DNA of 64,000 nucleotides from Nannocystis exedens (GCF_002343915.1 NZ_NETK01000001.1:7516001-7580000), one strand, 5' to 3'; counted from the stretch's first letter, positions 37,662 through 46,442 are shown. The notes: generated by a model not told the origin, from the letters alone. Program-made: numbers and translations.

Positions 37662-38344
37662 CTAGTGCTCCGACCGCGACGTAGTGATCTGGCTGATTCT
37701 GAACACCGCTCGGGCTTGCTCCTTGGTGAACCGCCAAGTGATCTTCCGCCGCCGGCGGTGGGCGTCCTTGTTCCACAGAGACGTTCGACGGCGCAGTTCG
37801 GAGAGAGAGCCGATCCGAAGCCGTCCAAGGCATTCACGTGACCATAAGCTCGCCTCGTTCTCGGCAGGGTTGAGCCAACTCCCGTGCTTGGGAGTATAGT
37901 GCACGGTAAACCGGCTCCAAAGCTCGCGCCCCGCGTCATCGCCGAAAGCGGTGCATAACGAGTTCTGGCGGTGGGTGTTAAGATTGTCCATGACGAGGTG
38001 AATTGTCCGCGCCGAACGATATCGTTGAGCTATCTTGCGGAGAGCCCGAGCGAACTGCTTCGCCGTGCGGTTCGGCGTCGCATAGGTCAGGTGGCGCCCT
38101 GCCTTGGGTTCGACGATGCAGAAGACATTTGCGGTTCCGCGCCGCACGTATTCATAGTCTTGACGGGCCATGCGGCCAGGTGAGGCTGGCCGGCCAGGTC
38201 GAGCGGGGTCTCGAAGCACGACCGGTCGTTCATCCAGAGCGACGACCGGCTCCGACGCGTCGGCTGGTCGCGCCAGGGTGTCGAGGACGTCGTCCATCCG
38301 CGCGACGTACTCCTCGTCGATCTGAGGAACGCACCACATTTTTT
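37662..38344 (-). pseudogene. IS630-family transposase, C-terminal part
   Basis: Reads from the ISL3 insertion: QIDEEYVARMDDVLD, the DDE catalytic part with LDERPVVL, IHLVMDNLNTHR and HYTPKHGSWLNPAENEASLW, ending SRSEH. The stop TAG uses the TA of the target site. The N-terminal part lies beyond the ISL3 element at 39684-40149. In the joined sequence the two parts are in different frames over a run of seven A, so the transposase may already have needed slippage or been dead before the insertion. Confidence 0.85.
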
Positions 38345-39683
38345 GGCTCTTCAGGGTTTGTGGTGGATACCGCTGACTCAGCGCGTGATCCCGGCAGGAT
38401 AGAGGTCGAGGCCGCCGAGGTGGAAGTAGATCGCAGCTCGGAAGCGGTCGCGGTTACGGAAGCCGCGGGCGACGTACTTGAGCTTCTGGATGACCGAGTT
38501 GAGGCCCTCGGCAGAGGCGTTGGTGATCCGTTCGGTGGCTGCATGGATGATGCCGCCGAGGTGATTTTTGACCATGCGCGCGGCGGCCTTCATCGGCTCC
38601 AGGCGAGAGCGGATAGCCCAATCGTACCACATGCCCCATTGGTCCCGCATGTTGCTCGGCGAGGTGTGCTGCCAGACCTCCATCGCCGCCTCCTTGAGCG
38701 CCCACGCGCGGGCCGTCCGCAGCGAGCTCGTCCGCAGCGCCTCGAAGTCGTCCCAGACCTCCTTGCTCATCCGTTCGGGGTTGCGCAGCCAGAGGTACTT
38801 GGTGCCCTTGAGCCGGTTGTCGCCGAGGCCGTGGAGAGCGCGGTGTTCCTCGCGTCGCACGTGGTCGACGGCTTGACCGAGGCGCGCGGCGACGTGGTAC
38901 TTGTCGAAGGCGATCTTCGCGTCGCCATCGGGGATGGCCTCGCGGACAGCTTGAATGTAGGGCTCGTGCATGTCCATGACGACCACGGAGACCGCAGCCC
39001 TCTCTGGGCGCGAAAAGCCGCTCAGGAAGCCCTTGAGGGCCCCCTTGCCGCGTCCGTCGGCGACGTGGATGACCCGCTTGCTGGCGGACTTCGGGTCATG
39101 CACGATCGTGACGTACTCGTGGCGCCGCTGGAAGGAGGTCTCGTCGACGGCGAGCATCTCCGGCAGCGCGACCTCGCGGCGCTCGAGTCCGCGTTGTACT
39201 GCACGCTCCTGGACGCCGGCGACCTGATCCCACGAGAGCCCGAGGCGCTCCGCGACCACTGCAATCGGCGCATCGCGGAGCCAGTCGATCACCAGCGCCT
39301 CGAACAGCGCGGTGAGCCGAGCGCTACCGTCCGCCCACGAGACGCGCATCGTGAGCGTACCGTGCTTCGGGCACGACGTCCGCGGTACGCCGGCTTCGAT
39401 GATCGTCCGATACTGACACGTATCGAGGTGCCGCCATCGGCGAGTCCGCGTATCGTGACGGGGAACAGCCTGGCCACACTCCGGGCACGTCGTCGGCACA
39501 TCGGGGTCGTGCTCGACCTCGATGACGATCTGCCCCTGCCCGAGCTGCAGCTTCACCGCAGCAACTCTCCAGGGAGCCTCGATACCGAGAATTCGGGCGT
39601 AGAGTTCGGTCTCTGCCATTTCGCGCACGATATCACGGCGCGATTTCGCGCGCAACCTACGCCACCCTCAACCCTGAAGAGCC
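38345..39683 (-). mobile_element. ISL3-family insertion sequence, copy 2, complete
   Basis: 1339 bases with perfect 14-base terminal inverted repeats, GGCTCTTCAGGGTT (38345-38358) and its complement (39670-39683). It is flanked by an 8-base target duplication CATTTTTT at 38337-38344 and 39684-39691, the length expected for this family. Inserted in the IS630-family transposase gene. Confidence 0.95.
38378..39619 (-). CDS. ISL3-family transposase
   Basis: 413 residues from ATG 39619, the family's normal length. N-terminal zinc-binding CPECG...CPKHG region (helical ECGQAVPRHD), then an HTH, then the DDE domain: AVDETSFQRR, VVVMDMHEPYIQA, and the Glu within the late NASAEGLNSVIQKLKYVARG block. 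The region YHVAARLGQAVDHVRREEHR lies between them. The protein is intact and the ends are intact, so this copy is probably still mobile. It would act in trans on copy 1 only if that had both ends, which it does not. Confidence 0.95.
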   Translation of the reverse strand: MAETELYARILGIEAPWRVAAVKLQLGQGQIVIEVEHDPDVPTTCPECGQAVPRHDTRTRRWRHLDTCQYRTIIEAGVPRTSCPKHGTLTMRVSWADGSARLTALFEALVIDWLRDAPIAVVAERLGLSWDQVAGVQERAVQRGLERREVALPEMLAVDETSFQRRHEYVTIVHDPKSASKRVIHVADGRGKGALKGFLSGFSRPERAAVSVVVMDMHEPYIQAVREAIPDGDAKIAFDKYHVAARLGQAVDHVRREEHRALHGLGDNRLKGTKYLWLRNPERMSKEVWDDFEALRTSSLRTARAWALKEAAMEVWQHTSPSNMRDQWGMWYDWAIRSRLEPMKAAARMVKNHLGGIIHAATERITNASAEGLNSVIQKLKYVARGFRNRDRFRAAIYFHLGGLDLYPAGITR

Positions 39684-40149
39684 CATTTTTTTCCCGCCAC
39701 GGTTTGAGCGCGTGGTTTTTCAGCAACACCCGGATCGTCTCCCGGCCGACTTGGTCGACGAGCTTGCGTTTCATGCACTCCTCGACGATGAGCATGATTG
39801 TCCACCGAGCGCGTCCTTCAGGAGGTGGCCCGCAGACCATGGCGACGATCGCGGCTTCTTGCCGAGCATCGAGCTTCCGCGGTGGGACCGGTCGCTTCGC
39901 GTCCTTGAGCGCGACCTCGACGCCCGCAGCGAGATACCGCTCTCCAACCCGCCGAACCGAGGGGACCGCCGATCCAACCGCTGCCGCCGTCGCCGCCAGC
40001 GTCTTCCCCTCGTCCAGCAACTGCAGCATGCGAATTCGCTTCCAGGTCCGCACCGTGAGCCGCTCCCGGGCTTTTCGGCGCAGGAGCTCTCGATCCTCGT
40101 CCTTGAGCTTGAGTCCGGGGAACCGGGGCCGCGGCTTCTTCTGCCTCAT
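39684..40149 (-). pseudogene. IS630-family transposase, N-terminal part
   Basis: Begins at ATG 40149 with RQKKPRPRFPGLKLKDEDRE and contains the two HTH motifs (KTLAATAAAVGSAVPSVRRV; GRETIRVLLKNHALK) before running into the ISL3 element. The catalytic part is at 37662-38344. Frames of the two parts differ by one base across the A-run at the insertion site. Confidence 0.85.
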
Positions 40150-40362
40150 GGCACCCGTAGATCACGTTCCAGGTCAGAGCGCAAATTCGCGCATCGTTTT
40201 CGGATCGCTACCTTACGGTCGCAGCACTAGATGACACGCAACCGCTGATGCTCACCGTCGGTCCGGGCATCACGATCGGACACGTGCTGCTCCGCTGGTG
40301 AGCCCGGGTGTTCCTCGTCGGCGTGTCCCCGTTGTCGGGACCCGAAGCAGGGCGCGTCGAAA

Positions 40363-41517
40363 TCAGGGCGCGCACGCGTAGCGCTCGAATCGCTGCGTCA
40401 GCGGCGAGCTCGGGTGCGTCGCGATCAGGCGCCGGGCGACGGCCTCGGCCTCGGGGCCGCGCTGCATTGCGCAGAGGGCCTCGACGCGCCCCGCCTCGCG
40501 CACGTCCGTGAGGGCGCCGCGCGGGAACTCGCGCGAATGCGTGGTCAGCAGCGCCAGCGCGGCCGCCGGCGCGCCCTCGTCGAGGCGGGCGCGGGCCTCG
40601 TCGAGCAGCGCCACCTCGGCCGACAGCCGATCGATCTGAGCCCGGGCCGGGGCAGGCGTCGGAACAACCGGTAGCGGCTCGGGGCTCGGCTTGGCCGGGC
40701 TCGCCGCACGATCTGTCTCTCGGGACAGATCGTTCTCGGCCCGCTCGACCTCGGCCCGGATTTCGCTCTCCGGCCGCAGCTCGGTGCGCGCGACCGCCTG
40801 CAGCGTCGCCCCGCCCGCGACGATCAGCGTCGCCGCGACCGCCGCGCGGCTCGCCGACACCGCTCCGAGCACGCCGACGGCTGCGGTCTTGCCGAGCGTC
40901 GGCCCCAGCAACACCCACGTGCGCCGCGCCTGCCTGGGCGGCGGCGCGTCGTCGCGGCGCGTCGCGGCCGCGCAGGCGGCCAGCTCCGCCTCCCCGAGGC
41001 GCGCCTGCAGCTGCCCTCGCGCCAGACGCAGCCGCGAATAGACGGTGTTGAGCGGTACCCCCAATTCGGCCGCCATCTCCGGCCCGCTCATGCCGAGCAG
41101 CTCGGACATCTCCCACACCGCCCGCAGGTCGCCGCCCAGCTGGCCCAGCGCCTGCTCGAGCTGCCGCGCCGCGTCGTGCTGCCGATGCGGGGCCTCGTGG
41201 CTCGCGGGCCCGGCCTCGGAGAGCGCCGCCACGCGCCGCGCCAGGCGGGTCGCGCCTCGCCGGTAGCGCCACGCGACCCGCCGCGTCACCGTGAACAGCC
41301 ACGCGCGCGGCGAGACCTCGTAGTGGAGCGCGTCGAGCCGGCGATAGGCGGCGATGAACACGTCCTGCACCACGTCCTCGAGCGCCGCGCGCGGCACCCC
41401 GAAGCGACGCGCCGCCACCCACACGAACTCGAACTCGCGGCAGTACAGGGCGTGGAACCGCGCGCGGCGCGGTTCGTCGTCGGGTCCGGGTGCGCGAGCG
41501 GTCGCCGTGTCGTGCAT
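40363..41517 (-). CDS. ECF sigma factor with a membrane-spanning C-terminal extension
   Basis: 384 residues from ATG 41517 (a GTG at 41559 would overlap the upstream stop by GTGA and add 14 residues). Region 2 is FHALYCREFEFVWVAARRFG to LEDVVQDVFIAAYRRLDAL; region 4 is the HTH around MSGPEMAAELGVPLNTVYSR. Beyond it the protein has a single membrane segment (TAAVGVLGAVSASRAAVAATLI, about 220-242) and a periplasmic Pro/Glu/Arg-rich tail with TPR-like helical repeats (AALALLTTHSREFPRG). So the sigma is tethered and may act as its own sensor. A 14-base repeat unit is read in frame near residue 270. Confidence 0.85.
   Translation of the reverse strand: MHDTATARAPGPDDEPRRARFHALYCREFEFVWVAARRFGVPRAALEDVVQDVFIAAYRRLDALHYEVSPRAWLFTVTRRVAWRYRRGATRLARRVAALSEAGPASHEAPHRQHDAARQLEQALGQLGGDLRAVWEMSELLGMSGPEMAAELGVPLNTVYSRLRLARGQLQARLGEAELAACAAATRRDDAPPPRQARRTWVLLGPTLGKTAAVGVLGAVSASRAAVAATLIVAGGATLQAVARTELRPESEIRAEVERAENDLSRETDRAASPAKPSPEPLPVVPTPAPARAQIDRLSAEVALLDEARARLDEGAPAAALALLTTHSREFPRGALTDVREAGRVEALCAMQRGPEAEAVARRLIATHPSSPLTQRFERYACAP
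40708..40733. repeat. Unit of the 14-base repeat with a 10-base stem, inside the sigma gene
   Basis: Core TGTCTCTCGGGACA (40714-40727) in a perfect 10-base stem, ACGATCTGTC/GACAGATCGT, loop of six. It encodes NDLSRETDR in the periplasmic tail of the sigma factor. Confidence 0.65.
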
Positions 41518-41555
41518 GACCTGTTGGTTCGGTTCTCCGGCGGCCCCGGCTTCCG

Positions 41556-42671
41556 TCACCGCGGATCGCGAAAATGCAGCTCGACCGTGAAGAGCAGCCG
41601 GCCCGAGATCCGGGACGAGGTGAAGAGGGGCAGATCCGGCCCCGGATCGCGCAGCTCGAAGCTCGGCACCAGGAGCCCCACGACGCCCTCGAGCGCCGCG
41701 CCCAGGCGCACCCGCGGATGCACGGCCACCGCGACGCCGGCCGAGGCCACGAGCGCCAGCCAGTACCCGGTCGTGCCGCGCGCCCCGGCCGCGCGGGTGG
41801 CGGTCCCGCGCACGCCCCCCAGCTCCAGCCCGCCGCACAGCGGGATCTCGATCCGCCGCGGGCCCAGCCGCCCGCAGCCGAGCACCGCCCCCATGCCGGC
41901 GAACGCCCGCAGCGACCCTTCCGGGCGCACCTCCGTCCGCGGCGAGAGGAACGTACCGCGCAGCTCCAGCCGCGCGCGCCGCCACAGCAGACCGCCGACC
42001 ACCATCGCGGCCCCGGAGACGCCGGGGAGCGCCCCGAGCTCGGGACCTCCCTGGAGCCTCAAGGTCCCGCCGAGCCGCCGCCGCGCTCGCCGAGGCGCCT
42101 CCAGCGGCGTCTCGGAGCTCACGACCATGGGCTCCCACACCTCCGGCTCCGCCGGTGTCGGGGGGAGCTCCGGCGCCTGCTCGGCCCGCGGCTCCGGCTC
42201 CACCGCCTCTGCTTGGACCTCCACCTCGGCGACCTCGTTCGCCGCGTCCCCGACCGGCTGCGCCCGGTCCGCGCCGGGCTGCACCTCCGTCGCCGCCGCC
42301 TCGCCCGGCGAGACCGCGGCCGCCACCAGCAGCGCCGCGGCGTCGACGAGGGCCGCGCAGCGCCCGGACGTCAGGCTGCGGGGCGCCGCGCGACCTCGCG
42401 GGCCGACCCGCATCGTCAGGCGAAAGCGCGGCGCTTCGGCGTGGTGCGTCACCCGGGCCTCGACCTCGACCTCGCCCGCGAACGCTCGCCCGAGCCGCCG
42501 CTCGATCGCCGCGAGCAGGTCCTCGCGCCCCGGGCAGTCCTTCGGCGCGTCCCACACCAATCGGGCCGACGCCGGGTCGGGCACCTGGACCGCGAGCAGC
42601 GCGGCGAGGGCTGTGACGATTGGCAAGGACGACGAACTTACCACGAGCGCCGCCGCGACGACTCGGTGCAC
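41556..42671 (-). CDS. Envelope protein of unknown function, partner of the tethered sigma factor
   Basis: 371 residues from GTG 42671, start uncertain. A signal segment (VTALAALLAVQ) is followed by WDAPKDCPGREDLLAAIERR, an opening common in myxobacterial proteins next to ECF sigma genes. Then a Glu/Pro-rich linker (residues about 125-180), and a strand-rich C-terminal half (LRLQGGPELGALPGVSGA, WRRARLELRGTFLSPRTE, ending in SRISGRLLFTVELHFRDP) that looks like a small outer-membrane beta-barrel. It overlaps the sigma gene (GTGA) and precedes it, so they share a transcript and probably a signal pathway. Confidence 0.65.
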   Translation of the reverse strand: MHRVVAAALVVSSSSLPIVTALAALLAVQVPDPASARLVWDAPKDCPGREDLLAAIERRLGRAFAGEVEVEARVTHHAEAPRFRLTMRVGPRGRAAPRSLTSGRCAALVDAAALLVAAAVSPGEAAATEVQPGADRAQPVGDAANEVAEVEVQAEAVEPEPRAEQAPELPPTPAEPEVWEPMVVSSETPLEAPRRARRRLGGTLRLQGGPELGALPGVSGAAMVVGGLLWRRARLELRGTFLSPRTEVRPEGSLRAFAGMGAVLGCGRLGPRRIEIPLCGGLELGGVRGTATRAAGARGTTGYWLALVASAGVAVAVHPRVRLGAALEGVVGLLVPSFELRDPGPDLPLFTSSRISGRLLFTVELHFRDPR

Positions 42672-42886
42672 CGCGAACGCGCGCCCTTCAGGGCAGGACC
42701 CGCGGCCGGGCTCGCCGGTTTCATCCGACCCGGTGACTCGCCTCGCTCGATCGCGCTTCGTTCCGGCTCGCGCGCGTGGAGCCGCTGACGACATTCTCTG
42801 CGCGCCGACGACCGCGAAATTTTTTCACCTCGCGTCGTGAAGGATCCGCCGCCCCCCGGAGAACGACACGAATAAAGGAGCGATGC

Positions 42887-44047
42887 ATGATCCTGTCCAA
42901 GCTCAAGCCCGCGGCCGCCGTCCTCGCCTCGGCCTGGTTGTCCGCGTGCGTCCTCGATTACAAGGTCGGCGACAGCCCGCAGGCGACGGCGACCACGGAT
43001 GCCACCACCACCGCCCCCACGCCCGGCACGGAGCCCACCTCCGGTGGGTCCACCGGCGGCGCGCCCGAGGACGAGTCCGCCACCAGCGAACCCACCCTCG
43101 AGACCACCAGCGGCACCACCGACCAGCCCGACGTCACCTCCACCACCGCCCCCGAGCCCGTCGACTGCAGCGAGATCGTCCTCGAGGACGAGGTGCTCCT
43201 GCAGGTCGTCCGTGACGCGCTGGGGATCGCCGAGGGGCCGATCTCGCCCGAGACGGCGCTCGAGCTCGAGATGCTGGTCGTCGACGGCGGCGTGGCCTCG
43301 ATCGCCGGTCTCGAGTGCTTCTCGAACCTCGAGGATCTGACCCTGAACAACACCACGGTCCACGACTTCTCGCCGCTGGCCGGGCTGACTCGGCTGTGGC
43401 GGCTCGACCTGAAGAACAACGGCCTCACGGAGCTCGATACGCTCACGGGCCTGCCGGCGCTGAACCTGCTCGCGCTCCAGGACAACGCGATCGTCGACCT
43501 GCAGCCGCTCGCCGCGCTACCCGGCCTGACCTATCTGTACGCCGACCGCAACGCGATCGTCGATGTGGGACCTCTGGCCGACGCGAGCGCGCTCTTCGAC
43601 CTGTCGCTGCGCGAGAATCAGATCACCAGCCTGAGCGCGCTGGCCGATCACCCGCAGCTCCGCTATCTCGCGGTCGACGACAACCCGCTGGCCGAGGGGC
43701 TCGACGTCCTCTCCGGCGCGCCGAAGCTGTTCTCGATCTCGGCGGCCAACACCGGCCTCACCGAGCTCCCGGCCGTGCCCCCTCCTTCCCTCGGGATGCT
43801 CACGCTGCCGAACAATCACATCTCCGACCTATCCCCGCTCCAGAACTACCCCGCGCTCACGTTCACCTTCGCCTTCGGCAACAATCAGATCACCACCCTG
43901 GCCCCGTTCATGGACGCTCCGTGCGCGGTGAGCAACACCCTCCTCGCGGTGACCGGCAACCCGCTCGACGCGAACAGCCTCGACACGCTCATCCCGGCGC
44001 TGTGCGACCTCGGCCTGGCCATGTTCTGGGACGGCGGCGAGTGCTGA
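42887..44047 (+). CDS. Leucine-rich-repeat lipoprotein
   Basis: 386 residues from ATG 42887, with AAAGGAG six bases upstream. Lipobox LSAC (about Cys21), a Thr/Glu-rich linker to about residue 95, then about ten SDS22/internalin-like leucine-rich repeats: LEDLTLNNTTVHDFSPLAGL, LDLKNNGLTELDTLTGL, LLALQDNAIVDLQPLAAL, LYADRNAIVDVGPLADA and so on. A Cys-containing cap closes it (DAPCAVSN, PALCDLG, GGEC). Such surface proteins usually bind other proteins. It is divergent from the sigma operon with about 215 bases between, and a strong palindrome follows the stop. Confidence 0.85.
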   Translation: MILSKLKPAAAVLASAWLSACVLDYKVGDSPQATATTDATTTAPTPGTEPTSGGSTGGAPEDESATSEPTLETTSGTTDQPDVTSTTAPEPVDCSEIVLEDEVLLQVVRDALGIAEGPISPETALELEMLVVDGGVASIAGLECFSNLEDLTLNNTTVHDFSPLAGLTRLWRLDLKNNGLTELDTLTGLPALNLLALQDNAIVDLQPLAALPGLTYLYADRNAIVDVGPLADASALFDLSLRENQITSLSALADHPQLRYLAVDDNPLAEGLDVLSGAPKLFSISAANTGLTELPAVPPPSLGMLTLPNNHISDLSPLQNYPALTFTFAFGNNQITTLAPFMDAPCAVSNTLLAVTGNPLDANSLDTLIPALCDLGLAMFWDGGEC

Positions 44048-44053
44048 CGTCGA

Positions 44054-44085
44054 CGAGGCGACGGCGCCGCGGCGCCGTCGCCTCG
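44054..44085. terminator. Perfect 32-base GC-rich palindrome, probable terminator
   Basis: CGAGGCGACGGCGCCG and its exact complement, seven bases after the stop of the leucine-rich-repeat gene. No T-tract. It lies between two convergent 3' ends, so it could stop transcription from both sides. Confidence 0.65.
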
Positions 44086-44099
44086 AAGGGGCACCGAGC

Positions 44100-44777
44100 C
44101 CGGCGACTCAGTTTAGTGCAGGCCGACGTGTCGAACGCGCCGCAGCCGGTGGCGCAGGTCAGGACGCCGCCGGCGAAGCCCTGCGATTCGCAGGTCGCGC
44201 CGCCGAGGTCGCTGCCGTCGCAGGTCTCGCCGGCGTCGATCTGGTTGTTGCCGTAATCGGTGCACTGCGACAGGTCGAAGTCGTCGCACTGCTCGCTGCA
44301 GGCCAGGGTCCCGCCGAAGAAGCCCTGGGTCTCGCAGGTCTCGCCGCCGAGCTCGGTGCCGTCGCACGGCTCGTCGCCGTCGAGCTTGTCGTTGCCGCGG
44401 CCGATGCAGCCCGAGGTGTCGAACGCGCCGCAGCTGTCGGCCGCGCACGTCAGCACGCCGCCGTCGAAGCCGAGCGACTCGCAGGTCGCGGTGCCGAGCG
44501 CCGCGCCGTCGCAGGTCTCGCCGGGGTCGAGCACGTCGCACTGCGAGGTGTCGAACGCGTCGCACGTGGCGTTGCAGGCGAGAGCGCCGCCGCCGAAGCC
44601 CTGCGACTCGCAGGTCTCGTTGGCCAGCGCCGCGCCGTCGCAGGTCTCGTCGTCGTCGATCTGGTCGTTGCCGCACGGGTCGCACTGCGACACGTCGAAG
44701 CCGCCGCAATCGGCGTTGCAGCCCAGGGTGCCGCCGCCGAAGCCCTGCGATTCGCAGGTCTCGCCGGCGAGGTCGCC
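44100..44777 (-). pseudogene. Fragment of a secreted Cys-rich repeat protein
   Basis: About seven tandem units of roughly 25-30 residues, each with TCESQGFxGGxLxC...C.xFDxSxC and spacer GNxQIDxxETCDG. It has six-Cys blocks typical of myxobacterial multidomain surface proteins (related to DUF4215-style repeats). The N-terminus, with signal and head domain, is missing: at 44778 the sequence changes into a uvrA piece. The frame runs on through the palindrome without a proper stop. Confidence 0.65.
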
Positions 44778-44921
44778 GAGGCCACCGCCCTCACCGTGCA
44801 GCAAGCCGCGACCCACTTCGCCGCGCTCGAGCTGACCGGCGCGCAGAAGACGATCGCCGAGGGCGCCCTGCGCAAGATCGCCGCGCGCCTGACCTTCCTC
44901 CTCAACGTCGGCCTCGACTAC
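44778..44921 (+). pseudogene. Internal fragment of uvrA
   Basis: The plus strand reads LTVQQAATHFAALELTG, KTIAEGALRKIAARLTFLL and NVGLDY, an obvious match to UvrA just before its second ABC signature (TVEEALEFF...RLGFLLDVGLDYLTL). It is cut sharply at both ends, at 44778 by the Cys-rich repeats and at 44922 by an IS91-like piece. Only 48 residues of about 940 remain, so this is debris, not the genome's repair gene. Confidence 0.75.
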
Positions 44922-45150
44922 GAACCCTCGCGCGAAGTCACCGCACCCAGCGAACCCCTCCAGCTCGGCCTTCACGAACTCCGGCAGCAGGCCGTGGCCG
45001 CTCTCCTCGAGCCGCTCAAGGAAGCCGGTGAGGTGCCGGCGCACGAGCACCGCGGCGTCGCAGTCGTGGGTCTGTCGCGGGACGTAGACGCCCGGCCTCG
45101 CGCACGCGGGCATGACGCCCGGCTCTGCATCCGCACGACCGCGCGCCTCC
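44922..45150 (-). pseudogene. IS91-family transposase, N-terminal fragment
   Basis: The minus strand reads VYVPRQTHDCDAAVLVRRHL, TGFLERLEESGHGLLPEFVK and AELEGFAGCGDFARGF, the opening of IS91-type rolling-circle transposases before their zinc-binding domain. It breaks off at the uvrA piece. Together with the two relics above it forms one accidental open frame of 374 codons. Confidence 0.6.
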
Positions 45151-45296
45151 GCTCACCAAGGCTGCGAGATTGCTGCCGCATCCGCGCGGCCCGTCGCGGC
45201 GCCCTGACCCGCGAAGTCGAGCGGCTCGGCGTGACCGTCGCGGACATCCCCTGAGCCGGACCGACGGCGGGGCTGCTGCTGCAAGCCTGCACGACA

Positions 45297-46361
45297 TCAG
45301 CGCAGCAGCGGACCCGTGTCGACGATCCGTACGTCGTGCATCTGGTGCAGGTAGGCCTCGAGGTAGCCTTTATGCGAGCTGCCGACGATGACCAGCATGC
45401 GCATGCCGGGATGCTCGCCCAGCACCTCGCGGATGTTGGCGGCCATGCGCAGGTTGCGTGTTTCCCAATAGCCGAGGTAGTTGCGGCCGAAGCGCTGCGG
45501 CGACGGTTCTTCCAGCGCGGCGCCGAAGTCGCTGTCGTAGGCGAGCTTCGCTTCGCCCGGCGCGTTGTCGGCGCGGTACATGGCCAGCACGCCCTCTGCC
45601 GTGCCGAGCGACTTTTCCCGCGCCGCGGAGGCGGCCAGCCGTTTTTTTGTCGCCGGATTGTCCCAGGCTTTCGAGATCGCCGCGCCGGCCGCCTTCTCGT
45701 CCGTGCTCGGGCCGTCGGCCGTGTGGTCGTCCATCGGATACACGCGCTCGTGGCCGAGCCGCGCCGCCAGCTGCGCGCCGATCAGGATGCTTTCGTCGCG
45801 CCGTCCTTGCAGCGTGGTCAGCAGGTCCACCAGCACCCCGTCCAGGCCGTCGCCCGCGCGGCGCTCCGCTTGCGGCAGGCGCAGCCACTGCACCATGGCG
45901 GAAGCCGGTTCGCCGCCGGCCAGGAACACCGCAGCCAGCCGGCGCCGCTGCGCTGCCGTGGGAGAAGCAGGCCAGGCGGCCAGCAGCCTGTGCGCCTCGG
46001 CGGTGGCGGACGGCACGTCGAGGCCGGTGGCGGTCCTCGCCGGGGCCGGATCCCAGCAATACGATTCGATGCTGTCCTGGTAGCGCTGCGGGTAGCGGCG
46101 CATGAAATCGCACTGTGGCCCCGACAGGGCCTCGATCGCGATCGCCTGGGGGCGCCAGGCGGCCAGCAGGTCGAGCACGGGGCGCAGGCCGGCCGGGTCG
46201 AAGGTTTTGGGAAGCTGGGACAGGTGCGGGGAGCCCAGCACCAGCACCTCGTTCGCCGGCCCTTGGGCGGGCCCTTTCAGCTTGCTCGGATCGAAGCCGG
46301 GCTGCTGCGCGCAGGCAGCAGAGCAGAAGAATGCGAACAGCAGCGCACTGGCACGTATCAT
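45297..46361 (-). CDS. DUF5694-like exported protein of foreign style
   Basis: 354 residues from ATG 46361. An N-terminal signal peptide (ASALLFAFFCSAACAQQ, with AC possibly lipid-linked or a cut at AQ) precedes a domain with VLVLGSPHLSQ near the start, an IAIEALSGPQCDFMRRYPQR block and a late MRMLVIVGSSHKGYLEAYL, the pattern of DUF5694, found in exported proteins of Proteobacteria. Codon choice differs from the neighbours: more third-position A and T, and codons such as TTT, AGC and GCC in betaproteobacterial style. The neighbour HDOD gene shares this. So the pair is probably an imported segment. Confidence 0.75.
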   Translation of the reverse strand: MIRASALLFAFFCSAACAQQPGFDPSKLKGPAQGPANEVLVLGSPHLSQLPKTFDPAGLRPVLDLLAAWRPQAIAIEALSGPQCDFMRRYPQRYQDSIESYCWDPAPARTATGLDVPSATAEAHRLLAAWPASPTAAQRRRLAAVFLAGGEPASAMVQWLRLPQAERRAGDGLDGVLVDLLTTLQGRRDESILIGAQLAARLGHERVYPMDDHTADGPSTDEKAAGAAISKAWDNPATKKRLAASAAREKSLGTAEGVLAMYRADNAPGEAKLAYDSDFGAALEEPSPQRFGRNYLGYWETRNLRMAANIREVLGEHPGMRMLVIVGSSHKGYLEAYLHQMHDVRIVDTGPLLR

Positions 46362-46442
46362 GGTCGGGTTTCCGTTCTGTCAGGATTCCCGATCATAGGG
46401 GCAAGAAAAAGTCCTGGTCCAGTAAAAACGGATACAGACGTG

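Larger units (their letters stand above)
37665..40227 (-). mobile_element. IS630-family insertion sequence, interrupted by an ISL3-family element
   Basis: Ends are imperfect 25-base inverted repeats (37665-37689 and 40203-40227, 20 of 25 matching, GTGCTCCGACCG and GTGCTGCGACCG at the tips). Each is flanked by TA within CTAG (37662-37665 and 40227-40230), the preferred target of this family. Without the inserted ISL3 copy and one 8-base duplication the element is 1216 bases, the usual size. Confidence 0.85.

Noticed and set aside
44796..45254. Plus-strand frame of about 150 codons as a gene
   Set aside because: Only its first third matches UvrA; the rest is antisense of an IS91-like piece. 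It is a relic.
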